Origin: an uncultured Acidimicrobiaceae bacterium
Lineage (GTDB): Bacteria; Actinomycetota; Acidimicrobiia; Spongiisociales; UBA5794
Assembly: GCA_947259365.1 (NCBI GenBank)
Contig: CAMYMC010000036.1
Coordinates: 67,678-131,677, forward strand
Length of the DNA stretch: 64,000 nucleotides
Reading direction: 5' to 3'
Shown: positions 28,289 through 38,693 of the stretch, one piece after another
How positions within the stretch are numbered: the stretch's first letter is position 1
Layout of the letters: each line of letters opens with the position of its first letter
Made by a program: the position numbers and the translations under genes
The notes under the pieces: model-generated
Told to the model about the DNA's origin: nothing
Seen by the model: only the letters and a program-made list of their open reading frames with translations
Databases searched by the model: none

Positions 28289-29697
28289 CAGGCATACCTC
28301 CCGATCTCGCTGGCGAGGGCCTCGGCGGTGACCGAACGGGTCGCAGCGAGCGCCGCCCCGGCCCTCCCGTGCCAGTGCGCCGCGGAGCGGGCGGCGGTGT
28401 CGGGCTCGAGACCGCGGGCGAGCAGCGCCGCGATCATCCCGGCGAGCACATCGCCGGTGCCGATCGTCGCCAGCTCCGGGCCGCCCGAGATGACGACCCA
28501 CCGCTCTCGGCCGGCCACGAACGTCGGGTTGCCCTTGAGGACCACGGTGATGCCGAGCGCGGAGGCCAGCTCCGACGCGGCTCGATGGTCCGCCGGCGTG
28601 CCGGTGAGCACCCTGAACTCACCGGTGTGGGGTGTGATCACCGTCGGGCCCGCCCGCGCTCCGAGGATGTCGGGAGAACCGAGACCGGAGATGCCGTCCG
28701 CATCGAGCACGACCGCCCCGTCCACCGCATCGAGCACACCGGCGGTGAACTCCCCGCTGCCCGAGCCGAGGCCGGGACCGAGCAGCACGACGTCGAACCG
28801 ATCGGCGTGCTTGGCGACGTCGGCGACCTCACCCGGGATGAACCGGGTTCCGGAACCGACCGGCCGGGTCATGATCCCGGCGCCGGCAGACGCGGTGACG
28901 TCCGCCAGCCCACCCGGATGGGCGACCGCCACCGCCCCCGCTCCCATCTCCAGGGCCGCCGTTGCCGCCAGCACCGCAGCACCGCTGATCCCCGGCGATC
29001 CTCCGACGACGAGGACCGAGCCCGCCGACCACTTGTGCGCTGTTCGCCGGCGCGCAGGTCGCGGGGCGTCACCGTCCTCACACACGACGAATTCCGGCAC
29101 CCCGCCGCGCAGACCGATGTCGACGACGTCGACGGCGCCACAGCGCTCCGGTCCCTCCCCGAGGAGATGTCCCGGCTTGAGGGCGTGGAAGGTCACGGTG
29201 CGTCGCGCCGTGAAGGCCCCGTGGGGCACTTCACCGGTTGCGGCGTCGAGGCCCGAAGGCACGTCCACGGCGAGAACCGGCGCCGTCACGTCGAGCCACG
29301 GCACGACCTCGTCCGGCAGCGTGCCGTGGAAACCGACGCCAAAGAGCGCATCGACGACGAGGTCGGAGGAGCCCGGGTTGCCGAGGGGCGCTACCGCGAC
29401 ACCGGCGCGGGTCGCCTCGTCGCGGGCGCGGGCCGCTGCCGATCCAGGCCGGGGTGTGCCGAGGGCTCGGACCGTCACAGCACACCCACGCCGGAGGAGG
29501 TAGCGGGCGGCGACGTAGCCGTCGCCACCGTTGTTCCCCGGGCCGGCGAGCACCACAACTCGGGAACCGTAGGCGGCACCGAGTCGGGACGCGACGAGCG
29601 CCACACCGAGGCCGGCGCGCTCCATGAGCATGCCGACGGGCTCCGAGGAAGCGGCGTCGAGCCGTGCCGATTCGGCGGGGCTGATGACGGGCTTCAC
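28285..29697 (-). CDS. nnr: Bifunctional NAD(P)H-hydrate epimerase/dehydratase
   Basis: 470-aa fusion that repairs hydrated NAD(P)H. The N-terminal YjeF_N epimerase domain (about 1-205) has VVVLAGPGNNGGDGYVAAR and AVDVPSGLDAATG. The C-terminal dehydratase (about 215-470) has VVGGSPGISGAA, VITPHTGEF, and the nucleotide motif ATIGTGDVLAGMIAALLA. The GTG at 29697 lies 7 nt behind TAGCGT with no Shine-Dalgarno sequence, so the whole nnr-to-protease operon probably starts as a leaderless mRNA here. Confidence 0.95.
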   Translation of the reverse strand: MKPVISPAESARLDAASSEPVGMLMERAGLGVALVASRLGAAYGSRVVVLAGPGNNGGDGYVAARYLLRRGCAVTVRALGTPRPGSAAARARDEATRAGVAVAPLGNPGSSDLVVDALFGVGFHGTLPDEVVPWLDVTAPVLAVDVPSGLDAATGEVPHGAFTARRTVTFHALKPGHLLGEGPERCGAVDVVDIGLRGGVPEFVVCEDGDAPRPARRRTAHKWSAGSVLVVGGSPGISGAAVLAATAALEMGAGAVAVAHPGGLADVTASAGAGIMTRPVGSGTRFIPGEVADVAKHADRFDVVLLGPGLGSGSGEFTAGVLDAVDGAVVLDADGISGLGSPDILGARAGPTVITPHTGEFRVLTGTPADHRAASELASALGITVVLKGNPTFVAGRERWVVISGGPELATIGTGDVLAGMIAALLARGLEPDTAARSAAHWHGRAGAALAATRSVTAEALASEIGRYAW

Positions 29698-29770
29698 GGA
29701 GGAGACGCTATCAGCTCGCCACGCCGGCGAGGATGAGAGCCGCACCCGGTGGCGCGGTACGCTGCCCGCC

Positions 29771-30346
29771 ATGTGGTGGCGTGGTGTCCCGATGTTCCTC
29801 GCCTGCGCGTTGGGGGCCGCGGCGTGCGACCAGGAGCCGCCGGCGCGGCAACCGCTCCCGGAGATTCCGGCGACCTCGTGTTCCCGACCGTGGCCTCGAC
29901 GAACTCCGATCCCGTGCCCGACGACGGCACGTGCTACCTCGTCGAGTCGACCGGGTCGTACGAGAGCTCGATCCAGCCGGGCTACGACGCGGGCAACGTG
30001 CTGCAACCGGGGGACGTCATCACCGGGCTCGACGCGACGGCGAGGCGTTGACGGCCGTGTTCGAATTCCGCTCCCCAGACGGCGAGCGCGCACTGCTGAC
30101 GATGGAGGCCGAGGGGACAACCGTCCTCACCCTCATCGACGCGACCGGCACGCCCCTCGCCGGCTTCGGCACCGACGTGGAGATCGCCCCGACGGGTCGG
30201 TCTTCGGTGGCTGGCACGACGACCGGACGCTTGCCTACGTTGTCTCCATCGACGGGGAGCTCTCGCTCCAGCTCTTCGACATGACCGAGCTGACGACATC
30301 GGAGGGGGACCGCTTCGACATCACGGCGACGTTGCGTCAGATCTGA
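29771..30346 (+). pseudogene. Lipoprotein gene broken by three same-direction frameshifts
   Basis: The start is intact: a TACGCT box 7 nt before the ATG and a lipoprotein signal MWWRGVPMFLACALGAAAC. Coding sense then moves frame three times: near 29870 to a frame reading TCYLVESTGSYESSIQPGY, near 30045 to GEALTAVFEFRSPDGERAL, and near 30190 back to the first frame reading DGELSLQLFDMTELTTSEGD, ending at 30346. Each shift looks like loss of one base, so together they restore the original frame. After the TGA, frame continues as SVHDGNHVIVIPLFAV, so that stop may also be a mutation. Function unknown; either a decayed gene or clustered sequencing deletions. Confidence 0.65.
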
Positions 30347-30411
30347 AGCGTCCACGACGGCAACCACGTCATCGTCATCCCGCTTTTCGCAGTGGCGTCG
30401 ATTCCGCCCGG

Positions 30412-30819
30412 TCACCGCCGGGTATGGGGCATGCCGCCCTCGGGCCCCTTCCCCATCGAGATCGCGACGACCATCGCGCTCGCGTCGGTGTGGGTGATCG
30501 TCACCAGGACCCGCTCCACTCGGAGCAGCGCTGCCCGGTCGGCGGCCGTCCCGGAGAGGACGACCCGCGGCGGTCCGCCCCCGGTGATCTCGATGTCGCG
30601 CCACCGCAGCCGTCGCCACCCGGTGTAGAGGCTCTTCATCACTGCTTCCTTGGCGGCGAAACGGGCGGCGAGACGCCCGGAAGGATCGGCGTAGCGGTGG
30701 GCGTAGTCCCACTCGTGATCGGTGAAGCACCGCTCCTTGAACCGGTCCCCATACCTGTGCAGAAGTGCCCGCACCCGGTCGATCTCGGCGAGATCGACCC
30801 CGAGTCCGACGATGTCCAT
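30412..30819 (-). CDS. acpS: Holo-[acyl-carrier-protein] synthase
   Basis: 135-aa AcpS, which attaches phosphopantetheine from CoA to ACP. It begins MDIVGLGVDLAEIDRVR, with the Mg-binding Asp, and has RFAAKEAVMKSL with the Mg-binding Glu; the end reads VTITHTDASAMVVAI. The ATG lies 7 nt behind a TACCCT box. It is separated from nnr only by the broken lipoprotein gene on the other strand. Confidence 0.95.
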   Translation of the reverse strand: MDIVGLGVDLAEIDRVRALLHRYGDRFKERCFTDHEWDYAHRYADPSGRLAARFAAKEAVMKSLYTGWRRLRWRDIEITGGGPPRVVLSGTAADRAALLRVERVLVTITHTDASAMVVAISMGKGPEGGMPHTRR

Positions 30820-30892
30820 CGCAGCGAGGGTAAACGAACGGTGCGGCGCGGGCGGCGTCTCCTATCAGGCCGGTCGCCGAGCCGCGAACCCG

Positions 30893-31387
30893 TCAGAGCT
30901 CCCATCCACTGAGCGCCCTCAGGTCATCACGCGAGACGAACCCGATGCTCCCGAGCAACTCCTCTACCGCACCTCCATCGATGCCGTCTCCAAACGAGAC
31001 ACGTACGCAGCCGCCCGTGAACACGTAGACATGCTCGCCCTGCATCGGCATGTCGCGCAGCAGCATCACCCCTCCGGCGTCTGCGTCCACGGTGACCCCG
31101 GGACACGAACCCACGAGAGTCGCGGTTGCCTCTACGTCGCTCCCGTCTTCCGAGAGGTGAAGCACCGCCTCCCCGGTCCGCGTCTCGATCTCGCGGATCT
31201 CCCAGCCGGGCGCAAGACCACCGAGGCATGGGATGGATTGCGCGGCCGGTACGGCCTGAGCGAACAACAGCAGTCTGCCGCGGTTTGTCGTGTCGCAGGC
31301 AACCGATGGTCCCAGGAGTGTCTCGTCGCCGGCGCACGCGGCCGCGAACAGCGCTAGAACCAGCCAGAGGATCGGGTTACACCTCAT
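30893..31387 (-). CDS. Small lipoprotein of unknown function
   Basis: 164-aa protein with a clear lipoprotein signal (MRCNPILWLVLALFAAAC). The mature part has several Cys residues (CDTT, IPCLGG, GSCPG, GGCVR) that could form disulfides. I do not recognise the family. The ATG at 31387 overlaps the stop codon of the upstream membrane kinase (ATGA), so the two are co-translated and the lipoprotein may be part of that signalling unit. Confidence 0.7.
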   Translation of the reverse strand: MRCNPILWLVLALFAAACAGDETLLGPSVACDTTNRGRLLLFAQAVPAAQSIPCLGGLAPGWEIREIETRTGEAVLHLSEDGSDVEATATLVGSCPGVTVDADAGGVMLLRDMPMQGEHVYVFTGGCVRVSFGDGIDGGAVEELLGSIGFVSRDDLRALSGWEL

Positions 31388-33060
31388 AGCAGCTGACCGA
31401 CAATCGAGCGGTTGAGGGCGACGAGCCAGACGGCGGCTGCGGCGCTCAGAGCGAGAACCACGAGAACGAGCAACCTGCGCCGGGTCCACCGCTGAATGCG
31501 GATCGGTGGGTGGGGTGGCGCAAGGCTACGAAACTCACGAAGCGCCTCGGGGCAACGGTCTCTCATCGCCTGTCTGAGCTCACCGGGGATGGTGACGCCG
31601 CGCGTTGCCGCGAAGGCTTCGGCCAGCTCCATCTGCGAGAAGTGTTCGGACGCCCGCTCGTACACCACTTTCGGCGGGGAATGGATGGACAGCGCGAGCA
31701 GCATGTTCGCGAGGTCGATCGCCTGTCTCCAGGGACTGGGCCGCATCTCGCCGAAGGCGTGGTCGATGAGGTAGACGCGCTCAGATCCGACGAGGATGTT
31801 CGCAGGCTTGATGTCGCGATGCGCCAGGCCGCTGTCCCACATCTTGCTCACAGTCCACAAGGCAGCGTCGATCGTCGGGTGTGTGATCTCGCCATCGGAG
31901 AGCTCACTCACGCCCTCGAGGAACTCCGTGACCAGCAGGTACTCGCGGCCCGGGGTGATCTCGACGATGCCAAGGGGTGCCGGGCACGGCACGCCGGCCT
32001 CCACCATGAGGCGCATCACGTGATCCTCGTGCTCGGCGAGCCGACGGACCGTGCGGAAGGCCGACTCGTCCTCGAGTGCTCCGTAGAGAATCGTGCGCCC
32101 CAGCTTGTACCACCGGTCGGATCGCAGGTGGTTCTTCGCGTACAACTTCGCGAAGACGTAGCCGCCGTCGAGGACGCTGATGCGTAGGGGAGTGCTCCCA
32201 CCCGACCCCTCGAGCCCGAACTGCTCGATGCCGGCGACCTCGATGCCGAGCTGATCGCGCAGCGCGGCGACCATCGCAGCCCGACGCCTGCCGCTGAGGT
32301 CGAGATGGGCGGTCTTCCCGCGTCGGTAGGAAACCGGGTACACCGCGTCCGGTGTCGCCAGGCGGTACGCCATGAGCGGCACGGTCACGCCGATGACCAT
32401 GGCGGTGGCGTAGTCAGTGACCCGGTCGGCGGCCAGGTACACCCGTGCCAGCCCGAGGATCGTCAAGACGACTGAGATCGAGATCAAGGCGCTGCGTCGC
32501 GGGCGGCCGGGAACGACGAGCGCATACACCATCGCCACGAGCGTCACCGTGAGCGCAGCCGCATCGTGTGAAGGCTGAGCGAACCCGCTCCAGTCCGTGA
32601 GGATCTCGACCCCGTCGGCGCGAGGTCGCGCAAGCCGGTTGGACAGCCCCACGACGAGCGTATCGGTGAAGATCACAGCGCCGACGAAGACGATGAGGTG
32701 CCGCCACCGCCTGAAACCGACGAGCGCTGCGACCGTCCCCCACCGGAGCGCAGTCACAAACCAGTCGGTCCTGATCTCATCGATGACGAGAGCGACATCC
32801 GTGAGCAGAGACGTTCGGACCGTGACGAACCAGCCCGTCAGCTCCGCATCGACACTGTTCCACCACGCCCCGCTCCCCAAGAACAGCTCCGTCGGTGACA
32901 GCAGGAGGGCGAAGAGACCGGCGACAGCGAGCGCGACCGCCGTCCATGCCTTGCCTGACCCGGCAAGCGGCTCCTTGGGAAGTGGAGCCGGTTCGCCAGA
33001 TGGACGACGGCGGCGGAGCGAGTCGCGCCCGCCGGTTGGCGGCATTGCGGTGTCGGCCAT
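31384..33060 (-). CDS. Membrane protein: degenerate PAP2-like domain fused to a protein-kinase-like domain
   Basis: 558-aa fusion. Residues about 37-235 hold several membrane helices with a PAP2 phosphatase-like layout: RLARPRADG, QPSHDAAAL and ARVYLAADRVTD. The usual catalytic PSGH and the last-motif His are changed (PSHD; Asp where His is expected), so phosphatase activity is doubtful. Residues about 280-470 form a RIO/Bud32-like kinase with Lys305 in FAKLY, the catalytic loop HRDIKPANILV (414-424) and a metal-binding IDHAFG (432-437) instead of DFG. One more membrane helix lies at about 529-547. A GGAGG site precedes the ATG. Substrate unknown. Confidence 0.78.
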   Translation of the reverse strand: MADTAMPPTGGRDSLRRRRPSGEPAPLPKEPLAGSGKAWTAVALAVAGLFALLLSPTELFLGSGAWWNSVDAELTGWFVTVRTSLLTDVALVIDEIRTDWFVTALRWGTVAALVGFRRWRHLIVFVGAVIFTDTLVVGLSNRLARPRADGVEILTDWSGFAQPSHDAAALTVTLVAMVYALVVPGRPRRSALISISVVLTILGLARVYLAADRVTDYATAMVIGVTVPLMAYRLATPDAVYPVSYRRGKTAHLDLSGRRRAAMVAALRDQLGIEVAGIEQFGLEGSGGSTPLRISVLDGGYVFAKLYAKNHLRSDRWYKLGRTILYGALEDESAFRTVRRLAEHEDHVMRLMVEAGVPCPAPLGIVEITPGREYLLVTEFLEGVSELSDGEITHPTIDAALWTVSKMWDSGLAHRDIKPANILVGSERVYLIDHAFGEMRPSPWRQAIDLANMLLALSIHSPPKVVYERASEHFSQMELAEAFAATRGVTIPGELRQAMRDRCPEALREFRSLAPPHPPIRIQRWTRRRLLVLVVLALSAAAAVWLVALNRSIVGQLL

Positions 33061-33148
33061 TCGACGCTCGCTCCCTCCGCGACGACCTCGGCGACGATCG
33101 CTCTCACTGACCCTATCGCTTCGGTTCGCGCGTCGGTGGGCGTCGGCG

Positions 33149-34972
<1,824 letters not shown>

Positions 34973-35264
34973 GCGCGCGCGACCTCCCTGTCGAGGACCG
35001 GAGGGCGATGCGCGGGAAGGGTCCCGCCCCACTCGGAGGGCCTCTGTCCCCGGCGTCACCACCGGGTTTTGCTCCACTCCGTCACGACCGTGGGCGGCCG
35101 AGAGGGCATCCGCCGACTGCTCGATACTCCCTCTTCCTCGTCACCTCGCCGCTGGCGAGGGCAGGCGCTGGAACGGAGTCGACCTCCGGTCGGCGTTCTG
35201 TTGTCCTCGCGAGATTACCCCCGGTGGGGGGTTCCGCAAGGCCCGGCTCCGGGAACCGCCGGGA
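34973..35264. other. Intergenic region between glmS and the thiolase gene
   Basis: 292 bp without a convincing gene. On the minus strand a GGGAGG site precedes glmS. Near the thiolase end a short ACCCCC/GGGGGT hairpin (about 35217-35232) and a CCCGGC/GCCGGG stem could end thiolase transcription, but neither has a T run. I see no glmS ribozyme core. Confidence 0.5.
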
Positions 35265-36464
35265 TCAGGCCACCCGCTCGACGAGCACCGCGGTGCCGAG
35301 CCCGCTGCCGGCGGGAACGGTGGCAGCGGCGAGACGCAGGTCGCGCCGGTGGAGCGCCTTGGCGGCGTGGATCGTGATCCGGAGACCGGACATGCCGACG
35401 GGGTGGCCGAGGGCGACGGACCCCCCGTCGACGTTGAGACGCTCGCGCGGCCAGCCGCCGGCGCGCTCGCATGCGAGCAGCTGGACGGCGAACCCCTCGT
35501 TGCACTCGATGAGGTCGAGATCGTCGACCGCGCGACCTGCGCCGGCGAGGGCGGCGTCGAGGGCGTCCACGCACGAGTAGCCCATGAGATTGGGGTCGCA
35601 CCCGACCATCGCGGTGCCTTCGAGGACGATCCGGGCCAGCGGCGCGAGGTCGTGGCGTTCCAATGCCTCGGCGCTGCACACGATCGCCGCCGCCGCCCCG
35701 TCGTTGATGCTGGCTGCGTTTCCGGCGGTGATGACGCCACCCGGCTTGACGGCGGGGAGCTTGGCGAGGACGTCGACGTTCGTTCCCGGCCGCGGGTTCT
35801 CGTCGACGGAGAACACCATCGTCTCACCACCACGGGCGGGAACCTCGATCGGGACGATCTCGTCGTCGAACATCCCCGCCTCCGCGGCAGCGGCCGCCCT
35901 CGTGTGGGAGACGACGGCGTACTCGTCCATCTCCGCCCGGCTGATCCCGTCGACCTCGGCGTGGTGCTCGGCGACGTCGACCATGTACGCCGGATCGCCC
36001 CACATCTTCGAGCCGGCCAGCGTGCACTCTCGCAGCGTGTCGATGAACTCGCCGTCACCGAGACGGTGCCCCCAGCGCGATCCGGGAACCATGTGGGGGG
36101 CGCTCGACATCGACTCGAGCCCGAGCACGAGGACGATGTCGGCGGTGCCGAGGGCGACCCGCTGGGCGGCGAGAATGAGCGCCGACATCGACGAGCAGCA
36201 CTGCATGTTCACGGTGAACGCGGGAACCGAATGAGGCACCCCGGCGCGCATGGCGACGATCCGCGCCGGATTCGACTCGGTCATGTCCTGAAGCACCATC
36301 CCGGCGATGACGAGCTCCACCGACGCCGGCTCCATCCCCATCCGGTCCAGCAGCGCGCCGGCAACGGTCGTCCCGTACTCGGTGGCCCGAAGCGATGCCA
36401 GGCTGCCACCGAACCTACCGATCGGGCTCCTCAGGCCCTCGGCGATGAACACCTCGCGCCCCAT
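35265..36464 (-). CDS. Thiolase family protein (acetyl-CoA acyltransferase-like) lacking the second catalytic Cys
   Basis: 399-aa thiolase. The nucleophile is in TVNMQCCSSM (Cys89), the family Asn in ECNEGFA and the His in GHPVGMSG. The C-terminal loop that normally holds the acid/base Cys (CxGxGxG) reads VPAGSGLG, with Pro384 in place of Cys. It is divergent from the mutase operon with a shared palindrome between them, suggesting one regulon, where it could cleave the 3-ketoacyl-CoA made by the dehydrogenase. The Cys loss may mean altered chemistry or a synthetic rather than degradative role. Confidence 0.88.
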   Translation of the reverse strand: MGREVFIAEGLRSPIGRFGGSLASLRATEYGTTVAGALLDRMGMEPASVELVIAGMVLQDMTESNPARIVAMRAGVPHSVPAFTVNMQCCSSMSALILAAQRVALGTADIVLVLGLESMSSAPHMVPGSRWGHRLGDGEFIDTLRECTLAGSKMWGDPAYMVDVAEHHAEVDGISRAEMDEYAVVSHTRAAAAAEAGMFDDEIVPIEVPARGGETMVFSVDENPRPGTNVDVLAKLPAVKPGGVITAGNAASINDGAAAAIVCSAEALERHDLAPLARIVLEGTAMVGCDPNLMGYSCVDALDAALAGAGRAVDDLDLIECNEGFAVQLLACERAGGWPRERLNVDGGSVALGHPVGMSGLRITIHAAKALHRRDLRLAAATVPAGSGLGTAVLVERVA

Positions 36465-36505
36465 GGGAACACCCCCGTTGCTGACGACGGATCCACGCTC
36501 TACAG

Positions 36506-36521
36506 TAACGAACGATCGTTA
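36506..36521. promoter_or_regulatory. Palindromic candidate operator between thiolase and mutase operon
   Basis: TAACGA-ACGA-TCGTTA, an inverted repeat with a perfect AACGATCGTT core (36511-36520). It is centred in the 92-bp gap between the divergent thiolase and mutase starts. This is the usual site and form of a TetR-family operator; a TetR gene is the fourth gene of the plus-strand operon. Likely -10 hexamers for both directions (such as TACTGT on the minus strand) overlap or flank it. Confidence 0.55.
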
Positions 36522-36556
36522 GGTACACAACAGCCCCGGGAGCGAGGGAGGCGACG

Positions 36557-38284
36557 GTGTTCGACGAGGCGACGCTGGCCCGATCGCGTGAGATGGGAGA
36601 GGCATGGGAGACCCGGTACCGCAGGCTCGTCGAGCGGTTCGGCGACGCCGCCCCGGAGAGAGCGACCGATCCTGAGACGCATTCCGGGCTCCCGCTGAAG
36701 TCGGCGTATTTCCCCCACGACATCGCCCACATCGACCCCGGCCTCATCGGCGCCCCCGGGGGATACCCGTTCACCCGGGGGAACCTCGCCGCCCAGTACC
36801 AGCTCATGCACTGGGCGAACCAGCCGGTCATCGGCTACGGCCTCCCCGAGCACACTCGGGAGCGCATGGACCTCCTCGCCGAGGAGGGGATGGTGGGCTA
36901 CTTCGGCCAGCGCTTCTACAACCTCGTCTACGACCTGGTGTCCCACGAGGGGCTCGATCCCGACCACCCGGCAGCACGGGGGCGGATCGGCCAGAGCGGG
37001 ATGGCCGTCTACTCGAAGGCGGACATGGCCCGGCTCTTCGACGGCTTGGACCTCAAGGCGATGAACGTCATCCACATCAGCTACTACCAGGTCGTGCCCG
37101 CCCTCGCCCAGTACATCGCCTACGGCGCCGACCGGGGCGTCAGCCCCGAAGAGTTGCGCGGCAACTCGATGAACTGGTATCACCAGTCGGCCTACGTGGG
37201 GATGAGCGCCTTCCCCCCGGCGCAGGGCCACAAGCTCGCCGTCGATCTCATCAACTACTGCACCCGGAACATGCCGCGGTGGAACACGACGAACTTCTTC
37301 GGCTACGGGGTCGAGGAGGCCGGCGGGACCGCGATCCACGAGATCGGCCTCATGCTGGCCTATGGCATCGACCTCGTCAGAGCATGCGTCGCCTCGGGGC
37401 TGAAGGCGGACGACGCCCTCCCCCGGTTCGGGTTCCAGATCTCGCAAGCGAACGACTTCTTCGAGGAGATCTGCAAGATCCGGGCGCTGCGCAGGCTCTG
37501 GGCGACGACGATGCAGGAGCGCTTCGGGGCCGAGGACCCACGCTCGATGCACGTCCGCATCCACACCCACACCTCCGGTGCCTCCCTCACGGCCCAGCAG
37601 CCCCTCGTCAACCTCATCCGCACCACGCTCCACACCCTGGGAGCGGCGATGTCAGGCGTCCAGGCAATGGAGGTCTCCGCGTACGACGAGGCGTTCGCCA
37701 TCCCCACCGAGGAGAGCGCCACGCTGGCCCTGCGAGCCCAACAGGTCATCCAGGAGGAGACGAACATCACCGCCGTCAGCGACCCGCTCGCCGGCTCGTA
37801 CTACGTCGAGGCCCTCACCGACCAGATGGCGGCGGCGGCCCTCGAGCTCGTCGACGAGATCGAGGCCCAGGGCGGGTACGTCGCGGCGCAGCAATCCGGA
37901 TGGATCCGCAAGACCGTCGAGAGCTCGGCCGAGCGGTGGCAGGAGCTCGTCGACAGCGGGCAGCGCCGCATCGTGGGGAGGAACACCTACGCCACGGACG
38001 CCCCCGCCGAGATCGAGCTGTTCAAGGTCGATCCCGAGGTCGAGCGGGTCGCCGTCGAGCGGGTCCGGGAGCTGCGGGCGAGCCGCGATGCGGCTCGGTG
38101 GGAGTCGGCGATGGACCGCTTCGCCGGGATCGCGACGGATTTCGCCGACCGCAGCTACGAGGAGCTCGGGGATGGGGTGCTGATGGAGGCGGCGGTCGAG
38201 GCGGCGAAGGCCGACGCGACGACGGGTGAGATGATGGGCGTCCTCAAGGATGCGCTCGGATGGAGGGCACCCCATGAGTACTGA
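36557..38284 (+). CDS. B12-dependent acyl-CoA mutase, large subunit, divergent subclass
   Basis: 575-aa TIM-barrel subunit of the methylmalonyl-CoA mutase superfamily, without the B12 domain. Conserved parts are YPFTRG (70-75), NMPRWN (238-243), HTHTSGASLTAQ (336-347) and SDPLAGSYYVE (408-418). The substrate pocket is very different: the TMYxxRPWTxRQ segment is replaced by NLAAQYQLMHWANQP; the site of the catalytic His244 of MCM reads FGYGVEEAG (Gly251); and the segment with Gln197 and Arg207 reads NSMNWYHQSAYVGMSAFPP, with no Arg. It is therefore unlikely to use methylmalonyl-CoA. GTG at 36557 follows GAGGGAGG. Substrate unknown. Confidence 0.9.
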   Translation: MFDEATLARSREMGEAWETRYRRLVERFGDAAPERATDPETHSGLPLKSAYFPHDIAHIDPGLIGAPGGYPFTRGNLAAQYQLMHWANQPVIGYGLPEHTRERMDLLAEEGMVGYFGQRFYNLVYDLVSHEGLDPDHPAARGRIGQSGMAVYSKADMARLFDGLDLKAMNVIHISYYQVVPALAQYIAYGADRGVSPEELRGNSMNWYHQSAYVGMSAFPPAQGHKLAVDLINYCTRNMPRWNTTNFFGYGVEEAGGTAIHEIGLMLAYGIDLVRACVASGLKADDALPRFGFQISQANDFFEEICKIRALRRLWATTMQERFGAEDPRSMHVRIHTHTSGASLTAQQPLVNLIRTTLHTLGAAMSGVQAMEVSAYDEAFAIPTEESATLALRAQQVIQEETNITAVSDPLAGSYYVEALTDQMAAAALELVDEIEAQGGYVAAQQSGWIRKTVESSAERWQELVDSGQRRIVGRNTYATDAPAEIELFKVDPEVERVAVERVRELRASRDAARWESAMDRFAGIATDFADRSYEELGDGVLMEAAVEAAKADATTGEMMGVLKDALGWRAPHEY

Positions 38285-38693
38285 GCCGACCGCCAGCGCC
38301 GATCCGATCAGGGTTCTCCTCGCCAAGCCGACCCACGACTGTCACGATCGCGGCGTCCGGCTCGTCGCCAGGAGGCTGCGAGAAGCGGGCTTCGAAGTCA
38401 TCTTCTCCAACTTCCTCCTCGCCGCGGAGGTCGTCGACGCCGCCGTCGAGGAGGACGTCCAAGTCGTGGGGATCTCCAGCTCCGCGGGAGGGCACATGCC
38501 GGTCTTCGAGGACCTCTTTGCCGGGCTCGAGGAGAACGGCCTCGCCGACGTCCTCGTCATCGCCGGCGGGGTCATCCCCCCCGACGACGTCGCGGTGCTC
38601 AGGAAGAAGGGCGTCACCGAGATCTTCGGGCCCGGCTCCACGGCGGACGACGCGATCCGGCTCATCCGCTCCCGGCTGGGAGCCAACCGATGA
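38274..38693 (+). CDS. B12-binding small subunit of the acyl-CoA mutase
   Basis: 139-aa cobalamin-binding domain. The DxHxxG motif is DCHDRG (22-27), with His24 as the lower cobalt ligand, followed by SSSAGGHM and VIAGGVIPPDD, the typical Rossmann-like B12 fold. It begins 11 bp inside the large-subunit gene with GGAGG upstream, so the two subunits are co-translated. Split mutases of this form include isobutyryl-CoA and 2-hydroxyisobutyryl-CoA mutases. Confidence 0.93.
   Translation: MSTEPTASADPIRVLLAKPTHDCHDRGVRLVARRLREAGFEVIFSNFLLAAEVVDAAVEEDVQVVGISSSAGGHMPVFEDLFAGLEENGLADVLVIAGGVIPPDDVAVLRKKGVTEIFGPGSTADDAIRLIRSRLGANR

Noticed and set aside
34973..35264. A glmS ribozyme or other riboswitch upstream of glmS
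   Set aside because: No recognisable ribozyme core; only a ribosome-binding site and weak hairpins are visible.
36557..38284. Assigning the mutase as methylmalonyl-CoA mutase
   Set aside because: The key carboxylate-binding and catalytic positions are replaced, and the gene set lacks an epimerase.
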